Position numbers and translations under genes: made by a program
The notes under the pieces: generated by a model
Databases searched by the model: none
What the model was told of the DNA's origin: nothing
The model's input: only the letters and a program-made list of their open reading frames with translations
Origin: Rhodospirillales bacterium
GTDB taxonomy: Bacteria; Pseudomonadota; Alphaproteobacteria; Rhodospirillales; Shumkoniaceae
NCBI GenBank assembly: GCA_014859895.1
Contig: JACZKS010000130.1
Span: forward strand, 119,571 to 183,570
Reading direction: 5' to 3'
Length of the DNA: 64,000 nucleotides
Shown: piece by piece, positions 16,720-26,097 of the stretch
Position numbering within the stretch: the first letter of the stretch is position 1
Layout: each line of letters begins with the position of its first letter

Positions 16720-17708
16720 TCAGGTCCCGTCTCGTCCGTGATCTCATCCATGCCGAATGGATGCCGCTGCTGGGGATCACGGTCTTCTTCATCGTGGCGT
16801 TGTCGCTGATCGCGCCGGCCTTCCTCACGGAATACAACCTCTTCGTCATGTTGCGGATCCTGTCGGTGACGGGCATCTTCGCGATGTCGCAAATGATCGT
16901 CATCGCGGTCGGCCAGATGAACCTTGCGGTCGGCGCGATCGGCGGCCTCGTCGCCATTCTGTTCGGCGGCATGATGGAGGTATACGGCATTCCCGTCCCG
17001 CTGGCCGTGCTGGCCGGCATGGCGGTGGGTATCGCCACGGGATGGCTGAACGGGGCCATCATCGCCTATTCGGGAATCAACGGTTTCGTCGTCACGTTGG
17101 CGATGCTGTCGATCTATACCGGCCTCAACTACGGCATCACCGAGTCGATCCCGTTCTACCACATGCCGCAGGCGCTGCTCGATTGGTACGACGGCAAGGT
17201 CGGCCCGATCCCCAACATCGTCGCCATTCCCATCGTGTCGGCCATCATGGTCAGCCTGTTCTTCTCGCGCACCCGGCCCGGGCGGTACGTCCTGGCGACC
17301 GGCGGCAACCCGGCGGCGGCGGCCCTTTCGGGCATCTCGATCCAGGGCAGCGTCATCCTGGCCCACACGGTTTCTGGCGCCCTGGCGGCGTTTGCCGGCA
17401 TGGTCGCGGTGGCCCGGCTCGGCACCGCGGAACCGACCATCGGCGTCGATTGGCTGCTGCCGTCCTTCGCCGCCCCCGTCATCGGCGGCGCCATCCTTTC
17501 CGGCGGCCATGTGTCGGTCATGGGCACCATGATCGCGGTGGTGCTGATCGTGCTGCTGGAAAATGGCCTGCTGCTGGCCCGCACCGACCCATACTATGTC
17601 CAGTTTTTCCTGGGCATGCTGATCCTGGCGGCCGTCGTCTTCAACCGATGGCGGGCGGTGAAGGCCGAAAAGACGGCCGCGCCGGTGGCGCAGGAGGCGG
17701 CCCCATGA
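16716..17708 (+). CDS. Ribose-type ABC permease (second of two)
   Basis: A 330-residue RbsC-family permease, homologous to the preceding gene: MSQMIVIAVGQMNLAVGAIG near residue 59, WLNGAIIAYSGINGFVVTLA near 111, GRYVLATGGNPAAAALSG near 191 and VIGGAILSGGHVSVMGTMIA near 255. Both ends overlap neighbours by four bases (ATGA), indicating translational coupling with the other permease and the ATPase. Confidence 0.92.
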   Translation: MIRSRLVRDLIHAEWMPLLGITVFFIVALSLIAPAFLTEYNLFVMLRILSVTGIFAMSQMIVIAVGQMNLAVGAIGGLVAILFGGMMEVYGIPVPLAVLAGMAVGIATGWLNGAIIAYSGINGFVVTLAMLSIYTGLNYGITESIPFYHMPQALLDWYDGKVGPIPNIVAIPIVSAIMVSLFFSRTRPGRYVLATGGNPAAAALSGISIQGSVILAHTVSGALAAFAGMVAVARLGTAEPTIGVDWLLPSFAAPVIGGAILSGGHVSVMGTMIAVVLIVLLENGLLLARTDPYYVQFFLGMLILAAVVFNRWRAVKAEKTAAPVAQEAAP

Positions 17709-19258
17709 CAGCCGGCGCCCTGCTGGTCGAAAACGCGACCAAGGTCTTTCCCGGCGTCAAGGCGCTGGACCGCGTTTCGATGGCGCTCAACTCCGGCGAG
17801 ATCCATGCCCTGCTTGGCGAGAATGGAGCGGGCAAAAGCACGCTTATCAAGATCGTCACCGGCGTCTACCGCCCGGACGAGGGCGAAGTGCGGATAATGG
17901 GCAAAGCCGTCAGCTTTTCCTCGCCCCGCGACGCCTTTGCCGCCGGCATCGGCGTCGTCCATCAGGAGCGCAACCTCATCCCCCGCTACTCGGTTGCCGA
18001 GAACATCATGATCGAGCGGCTGCCCACCAAGCGGGGTCTGATCGACCGCGGCGAGATGAACCGCCAGGCGTCGCACTGGTTGGCGGCGCTCGACCTCGCC
18101 ATCGCCCCCGAGATCCCGGTGAACCGCCTTTCGGTCGCCCAGATGCAACTCGTCGAAATCGCCCGCGCGCTTTCGCAGCAGAGCCGTATCCTCCTGCTCG
18201 ACGAACCGACCGCCTCGATCACCCGCAATGAAATCGAGGTGCTGTTCGGCCTGCTGCGCCGGTTGAAGGACGACGGCGTCGCCATCCTGTTCGTCACCCA
18301 CAAGCTGGAAGAGGTCTTCGCCCTTTGCGACCGGGTCACCATCCTGCGCGACGGCCGCAACGCCTGCGATGGGGTGCCGATCGCGGACATCGACAAGCGG
18401 CAGGTGGTCGCCCACATGGTCGGCCGCGACGACGCCCTCAGCGACATCGGAAATCGTCGGGCGAACCTGGGCGAGGTCAAGCTCGAACTCAAGGGAGTTT
18501 CGACCGCGCTCGGCCATCGCGGCATCGACCTTCAGGTCCGCAAGGGCGAAGTCGTCGGCCTTTACGGCCTTGTCGGCGCCGGACGCAGCGAACTTGCCAA
18601 GGCGGTGATCGGGGCCGAGAAGATCACCGGCGGCCAGATCCTGGTCGACGGCCGGCCCGCCGTCATCAGGAATGTCCGCGACGCCCTGCAAAGGTGGCGC
18701 ATCGGTTACGTTTCCGAGGACCGCAAGCAGGAAGGCCTGATCCTCGCCCATTCGGTCGCCAAGAATACCGGCATCACGATCTGGCACCGGCTGGGGGGTA
18801 TCCTGAAGCTGTTCACCGACAAGCAGGAGCGCAAGGCCATCGGGCCGTTCATCCAAAAGCTCGACGTGCGAACGCCCTCCCTGGACCAGGACGTCGGCAA
18901 CCTGTCCGGGGGCAACCAGCAGAAGGTCAGCGTCGCCAAGTGGCTGGCCGCGGAATCCGAAATCCTGATCGTCGACGAGCCGACCGTCGGGATCGACATT
19001 CGCACCAAGGGATATTTGCATCGTCTCATATGGGACCTGGCCGAACAGGGGGTTGCGGTGGTGTTGATCACCAGCGATCTCGCCGAGATGGTCCTGCTGG
19101 CCGACCGGGTCGTGGTGATGAGGGATTTCCGAGTGATCGGGGATCTGCCCAACACCTACAACTACGAGCAGATGAGCCGGCAAATCATGGGCCGCATTCA
19201 CGAAGCCAAACTGGACGAAGAACATGAAGGCGGCGCCTCTGCATTCCAGGGAGCTTAG
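17705..19258 (+). CDS. Ribose-type ABC importer, duplicated ATP-binding protein
   Basis: A 517-residue RbsA/XylG/MglA-type ATPase with two nucleotide-binding domains. The N-terminal half has Walker A LLGENGAGKSTLIKI near residue 37, a signature-like LSVAQMQLVEIARAL near 142 and Walker B RILLLDEPTASI near 162. The C-terminal half has the usual degenerate P-loop (GLVGAGRSELAKAVIG), then NLSGGNQQKVSVAKWL near 399 and ILIVDEPTVGIDI near 422. The ATG at 17705 overlaps the permease stop; the much longer open frame upstream is a reading shadow. It drives uptake through the two permeases. Confidence 0.95.
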   Translation: MTAGALLVENATKVFPGVKALDRVSMALNSGEIHALLGENGAGKSTLIKIVTGVYRPDEGEVRIMGKAVSFSSPRDAFAAGIGVVHQERNLIPRYSVAENIMIERLPTKRGLIDRGEMNRQASHWLAALDLAIAPEIPVNRLSVAQMQLVEIARALSQQSRILLLDEPTASITRNEIEVLFGLLRRLKDDGVAILFVTHKLEEVFALCDRVTILRDGRNACDGVPIADIDKRQVVAHMVGRDDALSDIGNRRANLGEVKLELKGVSTALGHRGIDLQVRKGEVVGLYGLVGAGRSELAKAVIGAEKITGGQILVDGRPAVIRNVRDALQRWRIGYVSEDRKQEGLILAHSVAKNTGITIWHRLGGILKLFTDKQERKAIGPFIQKLDVRTPSLDQDVGNLSGGNQQKVSVAKWLAAESEILIVDEPTVGIDIRTKGYLHRLIWDLAEQGVAVVLITSDLAEMVLLADRVVVMRDFRVIGDLPNTYNYEQMSRQIMGRIHEAKLDEEHEGGASAFQGA

Positions 19259-19261
19259 ATC

Positions 19262-20284
19262 ATGGCAGACCCAACAGTTCGCGTTCCGCTTGCGAAAACC
19301 GGCCTTACCGTGACCCGTCTGGGCATCGGCACCGCGCCGATCGGCAATCTTCTCAGCGTGGTGCCGGAAGAGGATGCGACGGCGGCGATCGAAGCGGCCT
19401 TCCGATCGGGCGTCCGCTATATCGACACGGCGCCCTTCTACGGCTATGGCTTGGCGGAACAACGGGCGGGGCGCGGCCTCGCCGGGCGTCGGCGCGATGA
19501 TTTCATCGTCTCGACCAAGGTGGGCCGCCTCATCCGTCCCGGCAAACGGACCGGCAACGAGGTCTATGGCGACAACCAGTCCTTCTATCTGGCCAACGAC
19601 GAAATGTGCTGCGTGCTGGACTACAGCTACGACGGCGTCATGCGTTCGCTGGAGGACAGCCTGAAGCGCCTCAACCTCGATCGTGTCGACATCCTGCACA
19701 TTCACGACCCCGACGACCATTTCGAGCCGGCCGTCAAAGGCGCCTACAAGGCCCTCGACCGCCTGCGAAGCGACGGGACGATCCGCGCCGTTTCGGCCGG
19801 CATGAATCAGTGGGAGATGCTGTCGCGCTTCATGGATCACGGCGACTTCGACTGCTTCCTGCTGGCCGGCCGCTACACGCTGCTCGACCAGACGGCGCTG
19901 CCCGAGTTCATGCCGAAATGCGTGCGCAAGGGAGTCTCGGTTATCATCGGCGGCGTTTACAACAGCGGCCTGCTGGCCGATCCACGGCCCGGCATCACCT
20001 TCAACTATGTCGAGGCGCCCAAGGAATTGATCAGCCGCGTTCGCCAGATCGAAGCGGTCTGCCTGCGCCACGGTGTTCCCCTGAAGGCCGCGGCCATTCA
20101 GTTCCCGCTGGGCCACCCTGCGGTCGCCACCGTCCTCACCGGGGTCCGCTCCGCCGAGGAATTCAGGGAAAACGAACGACTATTCCGCCATCCGATCCCG
20201 GACGACCTGTGGGCGGAACTCAAGGCCGAAGGTCTGCTCGCCCAGGAAGCCCCGGTGCCAGGAGAGAAGGAGGGCGCGACATGA
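19262..20284 (+). CDS. Aldo/keto reductase, aldose 1-dehydrogenase type
   Basis: A 340-residue aldo/keto reductase of the D-threo-aldose (L-fucose) 1-dehydrogenase group, which oxidises an aldose to its lactone with NAD(P). Catalytic tetrad candidates are Asp55 and Tyr60 (YIDTAPFYGYG), Lys86 (IVSTKVG) and a His in ILHIHDPDD. The C-terminal cofactor region includes AIQFPLGHPAVATVLTGVRS. It begins three bases after the ABC ATPase and overlaps the lactonase gene by four bases, so uptake, oxidation and lactone opening are encoded in series. Confidence 0.88.
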   Translation: MADPTVRVPLAKTGLTVTRLGIGTAPIGNLLSVVPEEDATAAIEAAFRSGVRYIDTAPFYGYGLAEQRAGRGLAGRRRDDFIVSTKVGRLIRPGKRTGNEVYGDNQSFYLANDEMCCVLDYSYDGVMRSLEDSLKRLNLDRVDILHIHDPDDHFEPAVKGAYKALDRLRSDGTIRAVSAGMNQWEMLSRFMDHGDFDCFLLAGRYTLLDQTALPEFMPKCVRKGVSVIIGGVYNSGLLADPRPGITFNYVEAPKELISRVRQIEAVCLRHGVPLKAAAIQFPLGHPAVATVLTGVRSAEEFRENERLFRHPIPDDLWAELKAEGLLAQEAPVPGEKEGAT

Positions 20285-21180
20285 CCGACTATCTCATCGT
20301 CGATTCCCATCAGCACTTCTGGGACCCGACCCGCGCAGCCTATCCCTGGATGACCGACGCCTTGGCGGCCATCCGGCGACCCATCGGGCCCGAGGACATG
20401 CGGCCTATCCTCCGGGATAATGGAGTCGATCGCACGGTACTCGTCCAAACCCGCTCGGACGTCGAGGAGACCCACGAGTTCCTGGCCATCGCTGCAAGGA
20501 CGGATTTCGTGGCCGGCGTCGTCGGCTGGGTGGATCTGACCGATCCCGCGGTCGGCGACAGGCTGGCGGAAATCCAGGATGGGGCGCATGGCGAATGGCT
20601 GGTCGGTATCCGCCACCAGGTCCACGATGAGGAAGACCCGGCATGGGCCGCCCGCGATGATGTCGTCCGGGGTATCGGCGAAGTGGGCAAGGCGGGGCTG
20701 GCTTACGATTTGCTGCCCCGCGAACGCGAGTTGCCGGCCTGCCTGAAGACGGTCGACACGCATCCCGATATGCGGTTCGTGGTCGACCACATCGCCAAGC
20801 CCCGGATCGTCGAGGGGGTGATGGAACCGTGGGCATCGCGCTTAAAAGAGATCGCCGCACGACCGAATGTGTGCTGCAAGCTTTCGGGCATGGTCACCGA
20901 GGCCAACTGGACGGCGTGGACGGCGGACGATCTGAGGCCCTATGTCGAGTTCGTCATGGAGTGCTTTGGCGAGAATCGGGTGATGTTCGGGTCCGATTGG
21001 CCGGTATGCCTGCTGGCCGCCGACTACGCCACCGTCAAGGGAACCCTGGAGGCCATCCTGGGGGCGACAGAATCAGCCGCCAGTGCCAAAGTTTTCGGCG
21101 CCAATGCGATGGCCTTCTACGGGCTCACCGAAGGCAAGCCGGCGGTGTCGCGGGCGAAGCAGACGACCGGCGCATCGTAG
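20281..21180 (+). CDS. Amidohydrolase-family sugar lactonase
   Basis: A 299-residue amidohydrolase-2-family (TIM-barrel) protein of the L-fucono-1,5-lactonase/L-rhamnono-lactonase type, hydrolysing the lactone made by the upstream dehydrogenase. The metal-binding DSHQHFWDP motif lies at residues 8-16. VGIRHQVHDEEDPAW lies near 108, VVDHIAKPRI near 163 and MFGSDWPVCLLAADY near 236 with the conserved Asp. It starts by ATGA overlap with the preceding gene. Confidence 0.88.
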   Translation: MTDYLIVDSHQHFWDPTRAAYPWMTDALAAIRRPIGPEDMRPILRDNGVDRTVLVQTRSDVEETHEFLAIAARTDFVAGVVGWVDLTDPAVGDRLAEIQDGAHGEWLVGIRHQVHDEEDPAWAARDDVVRGIGEVGKAGLAYDLLPRERELPACLKTVDTHPDMRFVVDHIAKPRIVEGVMEPWASRLKEIAARPNVCCKLSGMVTEANWTAWTADDLRPYVEFVMECFGENRVMFGSDWPVCLLAADYATVKGTLEAILGATESAASAKVFGANAMAFYGLTEGKPAVSRAKQTTGAS

Positions 21181-21217
21181 ACCAGGAATCGACCAACCAT
21201 CGTCAACGGAGGCGCCA

Positions 21218-22348
21218 ATGCCGGTGCTGTTCGGACAATCGTTCTCCCGCCGCGAACTGGCACGGCGGGTTGGCGACTTTTCACAGGTTTTCGGAGTCGA
21301 ACTCCTTGCCTACGAAGACGGGCCGGAACGGGCGCTACGTTTCCTGAGGTTTCGTACGGGTTCAGGCCTGAGCTTCGACATCCTTGTCGACCGGGCCATG
21401 GACCTCGGCGGCATGACCTATCGCGGCGTGCCGATCGGCTGGCATTCGCCGGCCGGCTTCCGTCATCCCTGGCTCCACGAGATCGACGCCGAAGACGGGC
21501 TTGGGTGGCTGCGCTCGTTCTCCGGGATGATGAACACCTGCGGGCTGGATCACATCATGGCGGCGACCGAGGATACCGCCGAACCCTACTGCTACCCCGA
21601 CCGCAAGCGCGTTTTCCATGGCCTCCACGGCCGCATCAGCTATCAGCCGGCGCGCCTCGCCGCATATGGGGAACGCTGGGAGGATGAGCGCTGCTTCCTC
21701 TACGCCGAAGGAACGATCCGGCAGGCGGCGATGTACGCCGAGAACCTGGTTCTGGAACGGCGCATCGAGGTTGAGGTCGGCACCGATACGGTGCATTTCC
21801 AGGACCGGGTCCGCAACCTGGGTTTCTATGCGACCCCGCACGTCCTCCTCTATCACGTCAACCTCGGCTGGCCGGTGGTCGACGAACACACGCGCCTGGT
21901 CGCTCCCATCGAGGCAACGCCCTTCACCGCCCACGACCCGAGGGCGAGCCGGTTCGGCCCCATCGAGCAGGCCGAACCGCAGCCCCGCTTCCATCAACAG
22001 GTCTACGAACACCGGATCGCCATGGAGGCGGACGGTACGGCGCATGCGGCGCTCGTCAACAACGCCTTCGAGACCCCGGCGGGGGAACGCGGCATCGGCT
22101 TGGAAATCGCCTGGGACGGCAAGTCGATGCCTGCCCTGTTCCAGTGGCAGAACCTTCAGGAAGGAAACTATGTCGTCGCCATGGAGCCTGCGACCGTCCA
22201 CGGGGGGAGCCGCGAAGACTGGAAGGCCCGAGGCGAGATCCAGATGCTCAATTACGGCGATGGCCGGGACTATCGCCTGGCCATCACCCCCCACGCGGGT
22301 CAAGCAGCAATTGAGGCTTTGAAGCACCGCTTAATCCAATCGCGCTGA
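21218..22348 (+). CDS. Aldose 1-epimerase-like protein (DUF4432 family)
   Basis: A 376-residue galactose-mutarotase-fold protein of the DUF4432 type, common in rhamnose, fucose and sulfosugar clusters. Such enzymes interconvert sugar anomers or act on related sugars. Visible family features are FDILVDRAMDLGGMTYRG near residue 48, FSGMMNTCGLDHI near 102, and YHVNLGWPVVDEHTRLVAP near 211. The ATG at 21218 follows an ACGGAGG ribosome-binding site. It is the last gene of the operon. No dehydratase or aldolase follows, so the acid produced must be degraded by enzymes encoded elsewhere. Confidence 0.82.
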   Translation: MPVLFGQSFSRRELARRVGDFSQVFGVELLAYEDGPERALRFLRFRTGSGLSFDILVDRAMDLGGMTYRGVPIGWHSPAGFRHPWLHEIDAEDGLGWLRSFSGMMNTCGLDHIMAATEDTAEPYCYPDRKRVFHGLHGRISYQPARLAAYGERWEDERCFLYAEGTIRQAAMYAENLVLERRIEVEVGTDTVHFQDRVRNLGFYATPHVLLYHVNLGWPVVDEHTRLVAPIEATPFTAHDPRASRFGPIEQAEPQPRFHQQVYEHRIAMEADGTAHAALVNNAFETPAGERGIGLEIAWDGKSMPALFQWQNLQEGNYVVAMEPATVHGGSREDWKARGEIQMLNYGDGRDYRLAITPHAGQAAIEALKHRLIQSR

Positions 22349-22528
22349 CTTGCCACCTCCTGGGATCGTGCCTCCGTCGACCCTGAGCCCTGCGGTTCAG
22401 ATCTCGACCATATGCTGTGAGAGAAAGTGCGCTTGGGCAACCCAAACCCTGGCGGCTCAGGCATCATGCGGCGCCGCCTCCAACCGGCCAGAGCCGGCAG
22501 CGACGGGTGCCCGAAACGCCCTCTCCTT

Positions 22529-23362
22529 TCAGTGCTTCAACTTCATTTTCTTGAACTTCGACACTTGTTCGGTGATGGCCCGCTCAACCGGAAGTCGCTC
22601 CATACTCGAGGCCCCGTAGAAACCGTTGATACCCGGCATGCGCTGCATCGCCTTCGCCACGCTCTCCGGTTCGTCGAAGGGCCCGCCGTGACAGATCACC
22701 AGCAGGTCCGGACGAATCTTGCGGGCCGCGGCAGCGATCCGAAGCGTGGTGTCGATCGCTTCGTCCAAGGAGAATGCGTCCGCCGCACCGATCGTCCCCC
22801 CGGTCGTCAATCCGACATGGGCCACGATGATGTCTGCGCCGGCCTTGGCCATGGCCTGTGCCTCGTCCTCGTTGAAGACGTAAGGGGTCGTAAGGAGGTC
22901 CATCTCGTTGGCGAGGCGGATCATCTCCACCTCTTTCGCGTAACCAAGTCCGGTCGCCTCCATGTTGGCCCGCATCTTGCCGTCGAACAGCCCGACCGTC
23001 GGGAAGTTCTGGACCCCCGAGAATCCCCGTTCCTTCACCTCGCGAAGAAACACCGGCATCAACCGGAAAGGATCGGTCGCGTTCACGCCGGCCAGCACCG
23101 GCGTGTGCCTGACGACGGGAAGCACCTCGCCCGCCATCTCCAGGACGATCTGATTGGCGTCGCCGTAGGCGAACAGACCGGTGATCGAGACCCTCCCCGC
23201 CATGCGATAGCGGCCGGTATTGTAGATGACGAGCAAATCGACGCCCCCCGCCTCCTCGCACTTGGCCGAGATGCCAGTTCCGGCACCACCGCCAACGATG
23301 GGGATTCCCGCCCTGGCCTGCTCATGCAGTTTCCGCAGGATTTCCGTTCGTGCAATGGCCAT
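22529..23362 (-). CDS. PEP-hydrolase-like TIM-barrel protein (Tm-1 C-terminal half homologue)
   Basis: A 277-residue TIM-barrel protein of the phosphoenolpyruvate hydrolase-like family once called TIM-barrel signal transduction (PF09370). Conserved blocks are [18 protein letters not shown] near residue 20, [13 protein letters not shown] near 45, [11 protein letters not shown] near 92, [13 protein letters not shown] near 115, [12 protein letters not shown] near 182 and [11 protein letters not shown] near 220. Plants carry this domain as the C-terminal half of Tm-1. It is the last gene of the seven-gene leftward operon; its first 41 bases overlap the Tm-1-like gene in another frame, which suggests translational coupling and a protein complex. 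Its substrate is not established. Confidence 0.85.
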   Translation of the reverse strand: MAIARTEILRKLHEQARAGIPIVGGGAGTGISAKCEEAGGVDLLVIYNTGRYRMAGRVSITGLFAYGDANQIVLEMAGEVLPVVRHTPVLAGVNATDPFRLMPVFLREVKERGFSGVQNFPTVGLFDGKMRANMEATGLGYAKEVEMIRLANEMDLLTTPYVFNEDEAQAMAKAGADIIVAHVGLTTGGTIGAADAFSLDEAIDTTLRIAAAARKIRPDLLVICHGGPFDEPESVAKAMQRMPGINGFYGASSMERLPVERAITEQVSKFKKMKLKH

Positions 23363-24581
23363 GTCGTTCCTCCTTTTCCAGCATCCGCAGCAGCGTGTTC
23401 GCCGCCTCTTCCGAGAATTCCGGATCGTTGACGTTGTAATCCATGAGCAAAACCGGGATATCGGGGCGGAGATCGGCGCGCAACGCGTCGACGAAGGCCT
23501 GATCCGCCTCCGGCCACCAGAACGGCTTCCCCGGTGCGTCCAGTTCCGAAAACCCCTTCAACGGCACGAGAACCGCCACGGGACCGCGGGCGGCAGAGAG
23601 CTTGTCAGCGAAAATCCGCCCCATGCTCGCGTTCTCCTCCGGGGTCGTGCGCATAAGCGTGACATTGGGATTCCAGTGATGGAGTGTCCGTCCGGCATAG
23701 CGGGCCGGCACGGTCTCCGGTGCCCAGAAATTGCACATATCGATGCACGCGGGTGTGACCACCTGCGGTATTCCAGCCCGTCCGGCCGCTTCCAGGCGGG
23801 TCGGACCGGCGCTCAATGCCCCGCCGCACACCTCGTCCGCCCACTCCGTGGTGGTGAGATCGAGGACGCCGGCGAAGTATCTTTCCCCGATCAGTCGCTC
23901 CATGGTGCGCCCCCCCGTCCCGGTGGCGTGAAAGACCAGCACCTCGAAACCCCTTTCCTCGAGCAGGCCCCTTGCGTGGTCGACCGCGCGCGTGGTGTTG
24001 CCGAACATCGATGCCGCTATGAGGGGACGGTCGTCGGCTTGGGGCGGGCTCTCCAGCCGCCCCTTCACCATGCCGCAGATCGCGGCCGCCGCATTCGCGA
24101 AGATCGTCCTGCTGATGCGGTTGAGCCCGGCGACATCCACGATGGACGGCATCATGATAATGTCGCTGGTGCCCACGTATGGACTGGTGTCGGCCGATGC
24201 GATGGTGGAAACCATGATTTTCGGGACGCCGATGGGTAGCGCCCGCATCGCACTGGTACCGAGCGCGGTTCCGCCGCCACCACCCATGGAAATGATGCCG
24301 TCGAACCGCCCCTCGTCGAAATAGCGCTTCACCGCTGCCGGAAGCATCCGTGCCATGGCATCGACGGCCGTACCGCGATCGAGGTCATGCAACGCGGTAA
24401 GCGAATCCTTCCCCTCGGCGCAAATCTCTGCTGTGTCGACATCAGGAGGAAACGCTGGCGTTCCCGATACACCCGCGTCGAACACCAGGGTCTTGCAGCC
24501 ATGCCGCTCGATCTCCGATTTCAGAAAGGCGAATTCCGCACCCTTCGTATCGAGCGTGCCCACAATCGCCACTGTTTTCAT
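23322..24581 (-). CDS. Tm-1-like ATP-binding protein (UPF0261)
   Basis: A 419-residue protein of the UPF0261/Tm-1-like family. The start [17 protein letters not shown] (residues 5-21) and the glycine-rich [21 protein letters not shown] near 95 are typical, as are [15 protein letters not shown] near 218 and [14 protein letters not shown] near 243. The tomato Tm-1 protein uses this domain, fused to a TIM-barrel domain, to bind tobamovirus replication protein; the bacterial function is not established. Here it is a separate gene overlapping the TIM-barrel gene and sits behind a branched-chain-type ABC importer, so an enzymatic role on an imported compound is likely. Confidence 0.88.
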   Translation of the reverse strand: MKTVAIVGTLDTKGAEFAFLKSEIERHGCKTLVFDAGVSGTPAFPPDVDTAEICAEGKDSLTALHDLDRGTAVDAMARMLPAAVKRYFDEGRFDGIISMGGGGGTALGTSAMRALPIGVPKIMVSTIASADTSPYVGTSDIIMMPSIVDVAGLNRISRTIFANAAAAICGMVKGRLESPPQADDRPLIAASMFGNTTRAVDHARGLLEERGFEVLVFHATGTGGRTMERLIGERYFAGVLDLTTTEWADEVCGGALSAGPTRLEAAGRAGIPQVVTPACIDMCNFWAPETVPARYAGRTLHHWNPNVTLMRTTPEENASMGRIFADKLSAARGPVAVLVPLKGFSELDAPGKPFWWPEADQAFVDALRADLRPDIPVLLMDYNVNDPEFSEEAANTLLRMLEKEERHGHCTNGNPAETA

Positions 24582-24593
24582 GGCTTCCCTCCC

Positions 24594-25316
24594 TTACACC
24601 CCGAGGTACTTCTGCCGGAGCGCCAAGTCCTCCAGGAAAGCTTGGGCGGCCGACTCGTAAACGGTCTTGCCGCTCAAGATCACGTAGATGCGGTTCGCGA
24701 GCGCTTCCGCAACACGGATATTCTGCTCGACGAGGAGGATCGCGAGCCCCTCGCGCTGGAGCGCTCTGCAGGTTTCGATCACGCGTTCGTTGGCCACCGG
24801 CGAAAGCCCTTCCGACGGCTCGTCGAGAAGCAGGACCCGCGGGTTTGTGACGAGGGCCCGCCCGATCGCCAGCATCTGCTGTTCGCCCCCGCTCAGGCGC
24901 GTTCCGCTGATGTGTCGCCGATCCCAGAGTTCTGGAAAAAGTTCAAACACCCGGTTCGGAGTCCATTCGTTCGGCCGATGCGTCGAAGCATAGGTCAGGA
25001 CGAGATGCTCCTGCACGGAGAGAGATGGAAACAGGCGCCGCCCCTGTGGGACGTAGCCAATGCCGTGTCCCGCGATCTGAAAGGGTTTGAGGCCAGCCAG
25101 GTTCTCGCCGTTCAACACGATCCGGCCAGATTTTGGCGGCGTGAGCCCCATGATTGCGCGGAGCAGCGTGGTCTTGCCCATGCCGTTCCGTCCGAGGACA
25201 GTGACGCACTCGTGCCCGACCGAGAGCGAACAGCCCTGAAGCACATGGCTGTCTCCATAAGACGCGTGGAGATTTTCGAGAACGAGGACAGGCTCGGGAA
25301 CCGAGGAGTCAGACAT
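24594..25316 (-). CDS. livF: Branched-chain-type ABC importer ATPase
   Basis: A 240-residue LivF-type ATPase. Walker A is VLGRNGMGKTTLLRAIMG near residue 40, the Q-loop region reads GIGYVPQGRRLFPSLSV near 86, the signature LSGGEQQMLAIGRAL near 137 and Walker B VLLLDEPSEGLSP near 158. The ATG at 25316 (MSDSSV) overlaps the end of livG by eight bases and is preferred to an upstream in-frame ATG inside livG. With LivG it energises the HM permease. Confidence 0.93.
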   Translation of the reverse strand: MSDSSVPEPVLVLENLHASYGDSHVLQGCSLSVGHECVTVLGRNGMGKTTLLRAIMGLTPPKSGRIVLNGENLAGLKPFQIAGHGIGYVPQGRRLFPSLSVQEHLVLTYASTHRPNEWTPNRVFELFPELWDRRHISGTRLSGGEQQMLAIGRALVTNPRVLLLDEPSEGLSPVANERVIETCRALQREGLAILLVEQNIRVAEALANRIYVILSGKTVYESAAQAFLEDLALRQKYLGV

Positions 25317-26073
25317 GCGCCTCCCCCAGGTAGATGCGCTGCACCATCGAATTCTTCTGGATCTCGCCGGGCGTTCCTTCGGTAACCACAACACCCCGAT
25401 GCAGCACGGTGATGCGCTGGGCCAACTGCATGACGATGTCCATGTCGTGCTCGATGAGAATGAGCGTGATGTCGGGTGCCATCGCCTGGATGAGCGCGAC
25501 CAAGGTCTGACGCTCGGCCGGCGAAAGGCCCGCCGCGGGTTCGTCGAGCATAACCAGGCGCGGTCGCATCGCGAATGCCATGCCGAGTTCGAGTTGGCGC
25601 TGGAGCCCGTGCGACAACTCTCCTACACGACGGAACAAATGATCCGCGAGGCCGACCTGGCCGGCCACCTCGCGAGTCCAGGCGCGGTCCTCGGTGCGGT
25701 CCCGCCAACCGTTGAGTAGGCTCAGGCCGAGCCCAATCCCCGCGGCGCTTGCGAGGAACAGGCTCTGTTCGACCGATAGCTCCAGGAAAAGCTGAGAAAT
25801 CTGGTAGGTGCGCCCAAGGCCAAGGCGGGCACGACGCTGCACGCTGAAACGGGTGGCATCCCGGCCGAGAACGTGGATCTGTCCCTCGTCTATCGAAATT
25901 TCTCCGGTAATCAGGTTGAAAAGCGTCGACTTGCCGGCACCATTGGGCCCGATCAGAGCACGCCGCTCGCCCACGGCGACGGCGATATCCACCCCTTGGA
26001 CGGCCTTGATCCCGCCGAAGGTTTTGGATACCTGCCGTGTGACGATGGCGTACTGCTGATCGGGGAGGGTCAT
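25309..26073 (-). CDS. livG: Branched-chain-type ABC importer ATPase
   Basis: A 254-residue LivG-type ATPase. Walker A ALIGPNGAGKSTLFNLITG near residue 39, the family-typical GLGRTYQISQLFLELSV near 84, signature LSHGLQRQLELGMAFAM near 146 and Walker B LVMLDEPAAGLSP near 169. The ATG at 26073 with an upstream AGCAGGG is chosen; a TTG seven codons earlier is possible. The signature has SHG in place of SGG, as is common in LivG proteins. Confidence 0.92.
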   Translation of the reverse strand: MTLPDQQYAIVTRQVSKTFGGIKAVQGVDIAVAVGERRALIGPNGAGKSTLFNLITGEISIDEGQIHVLGRDATRFSVQRRARLGLGRTYQISQLFLELSVEQSLFLASAAGIGLGLSLLNGWRDRTEDRAWTREVAGQVGLADHLFRRVGELSHGLQRQLELGMAFAMRPRLVMLDEPAAGLSPAERQTLVALIQAMAPDITLILIEHDMDIVMQLAQRITVLHRGVVVTEGTPGEIQKNSMVQRIYLGEAHV

Positions 26074-26097
26074 GGTGTACCCTGCTTCCGGCAACGG

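Noticed and set aside
16757..17704. Upstream extension of the ABC ATPase frame to 16757
   Set aside because: The extension lies out of frame inside the permease gene; the ATPase family begins at 17705 with an ATGA overlap.
17594..20116. 840-codon open frame on the minus strand across the ABC ATPase and dehydrogenase genes
   Set aside because: It mirrors the GC-rich plus-strand genes, has no family-like sequence and no ribosome-binding site; the plus-strand genes have clear motifs.
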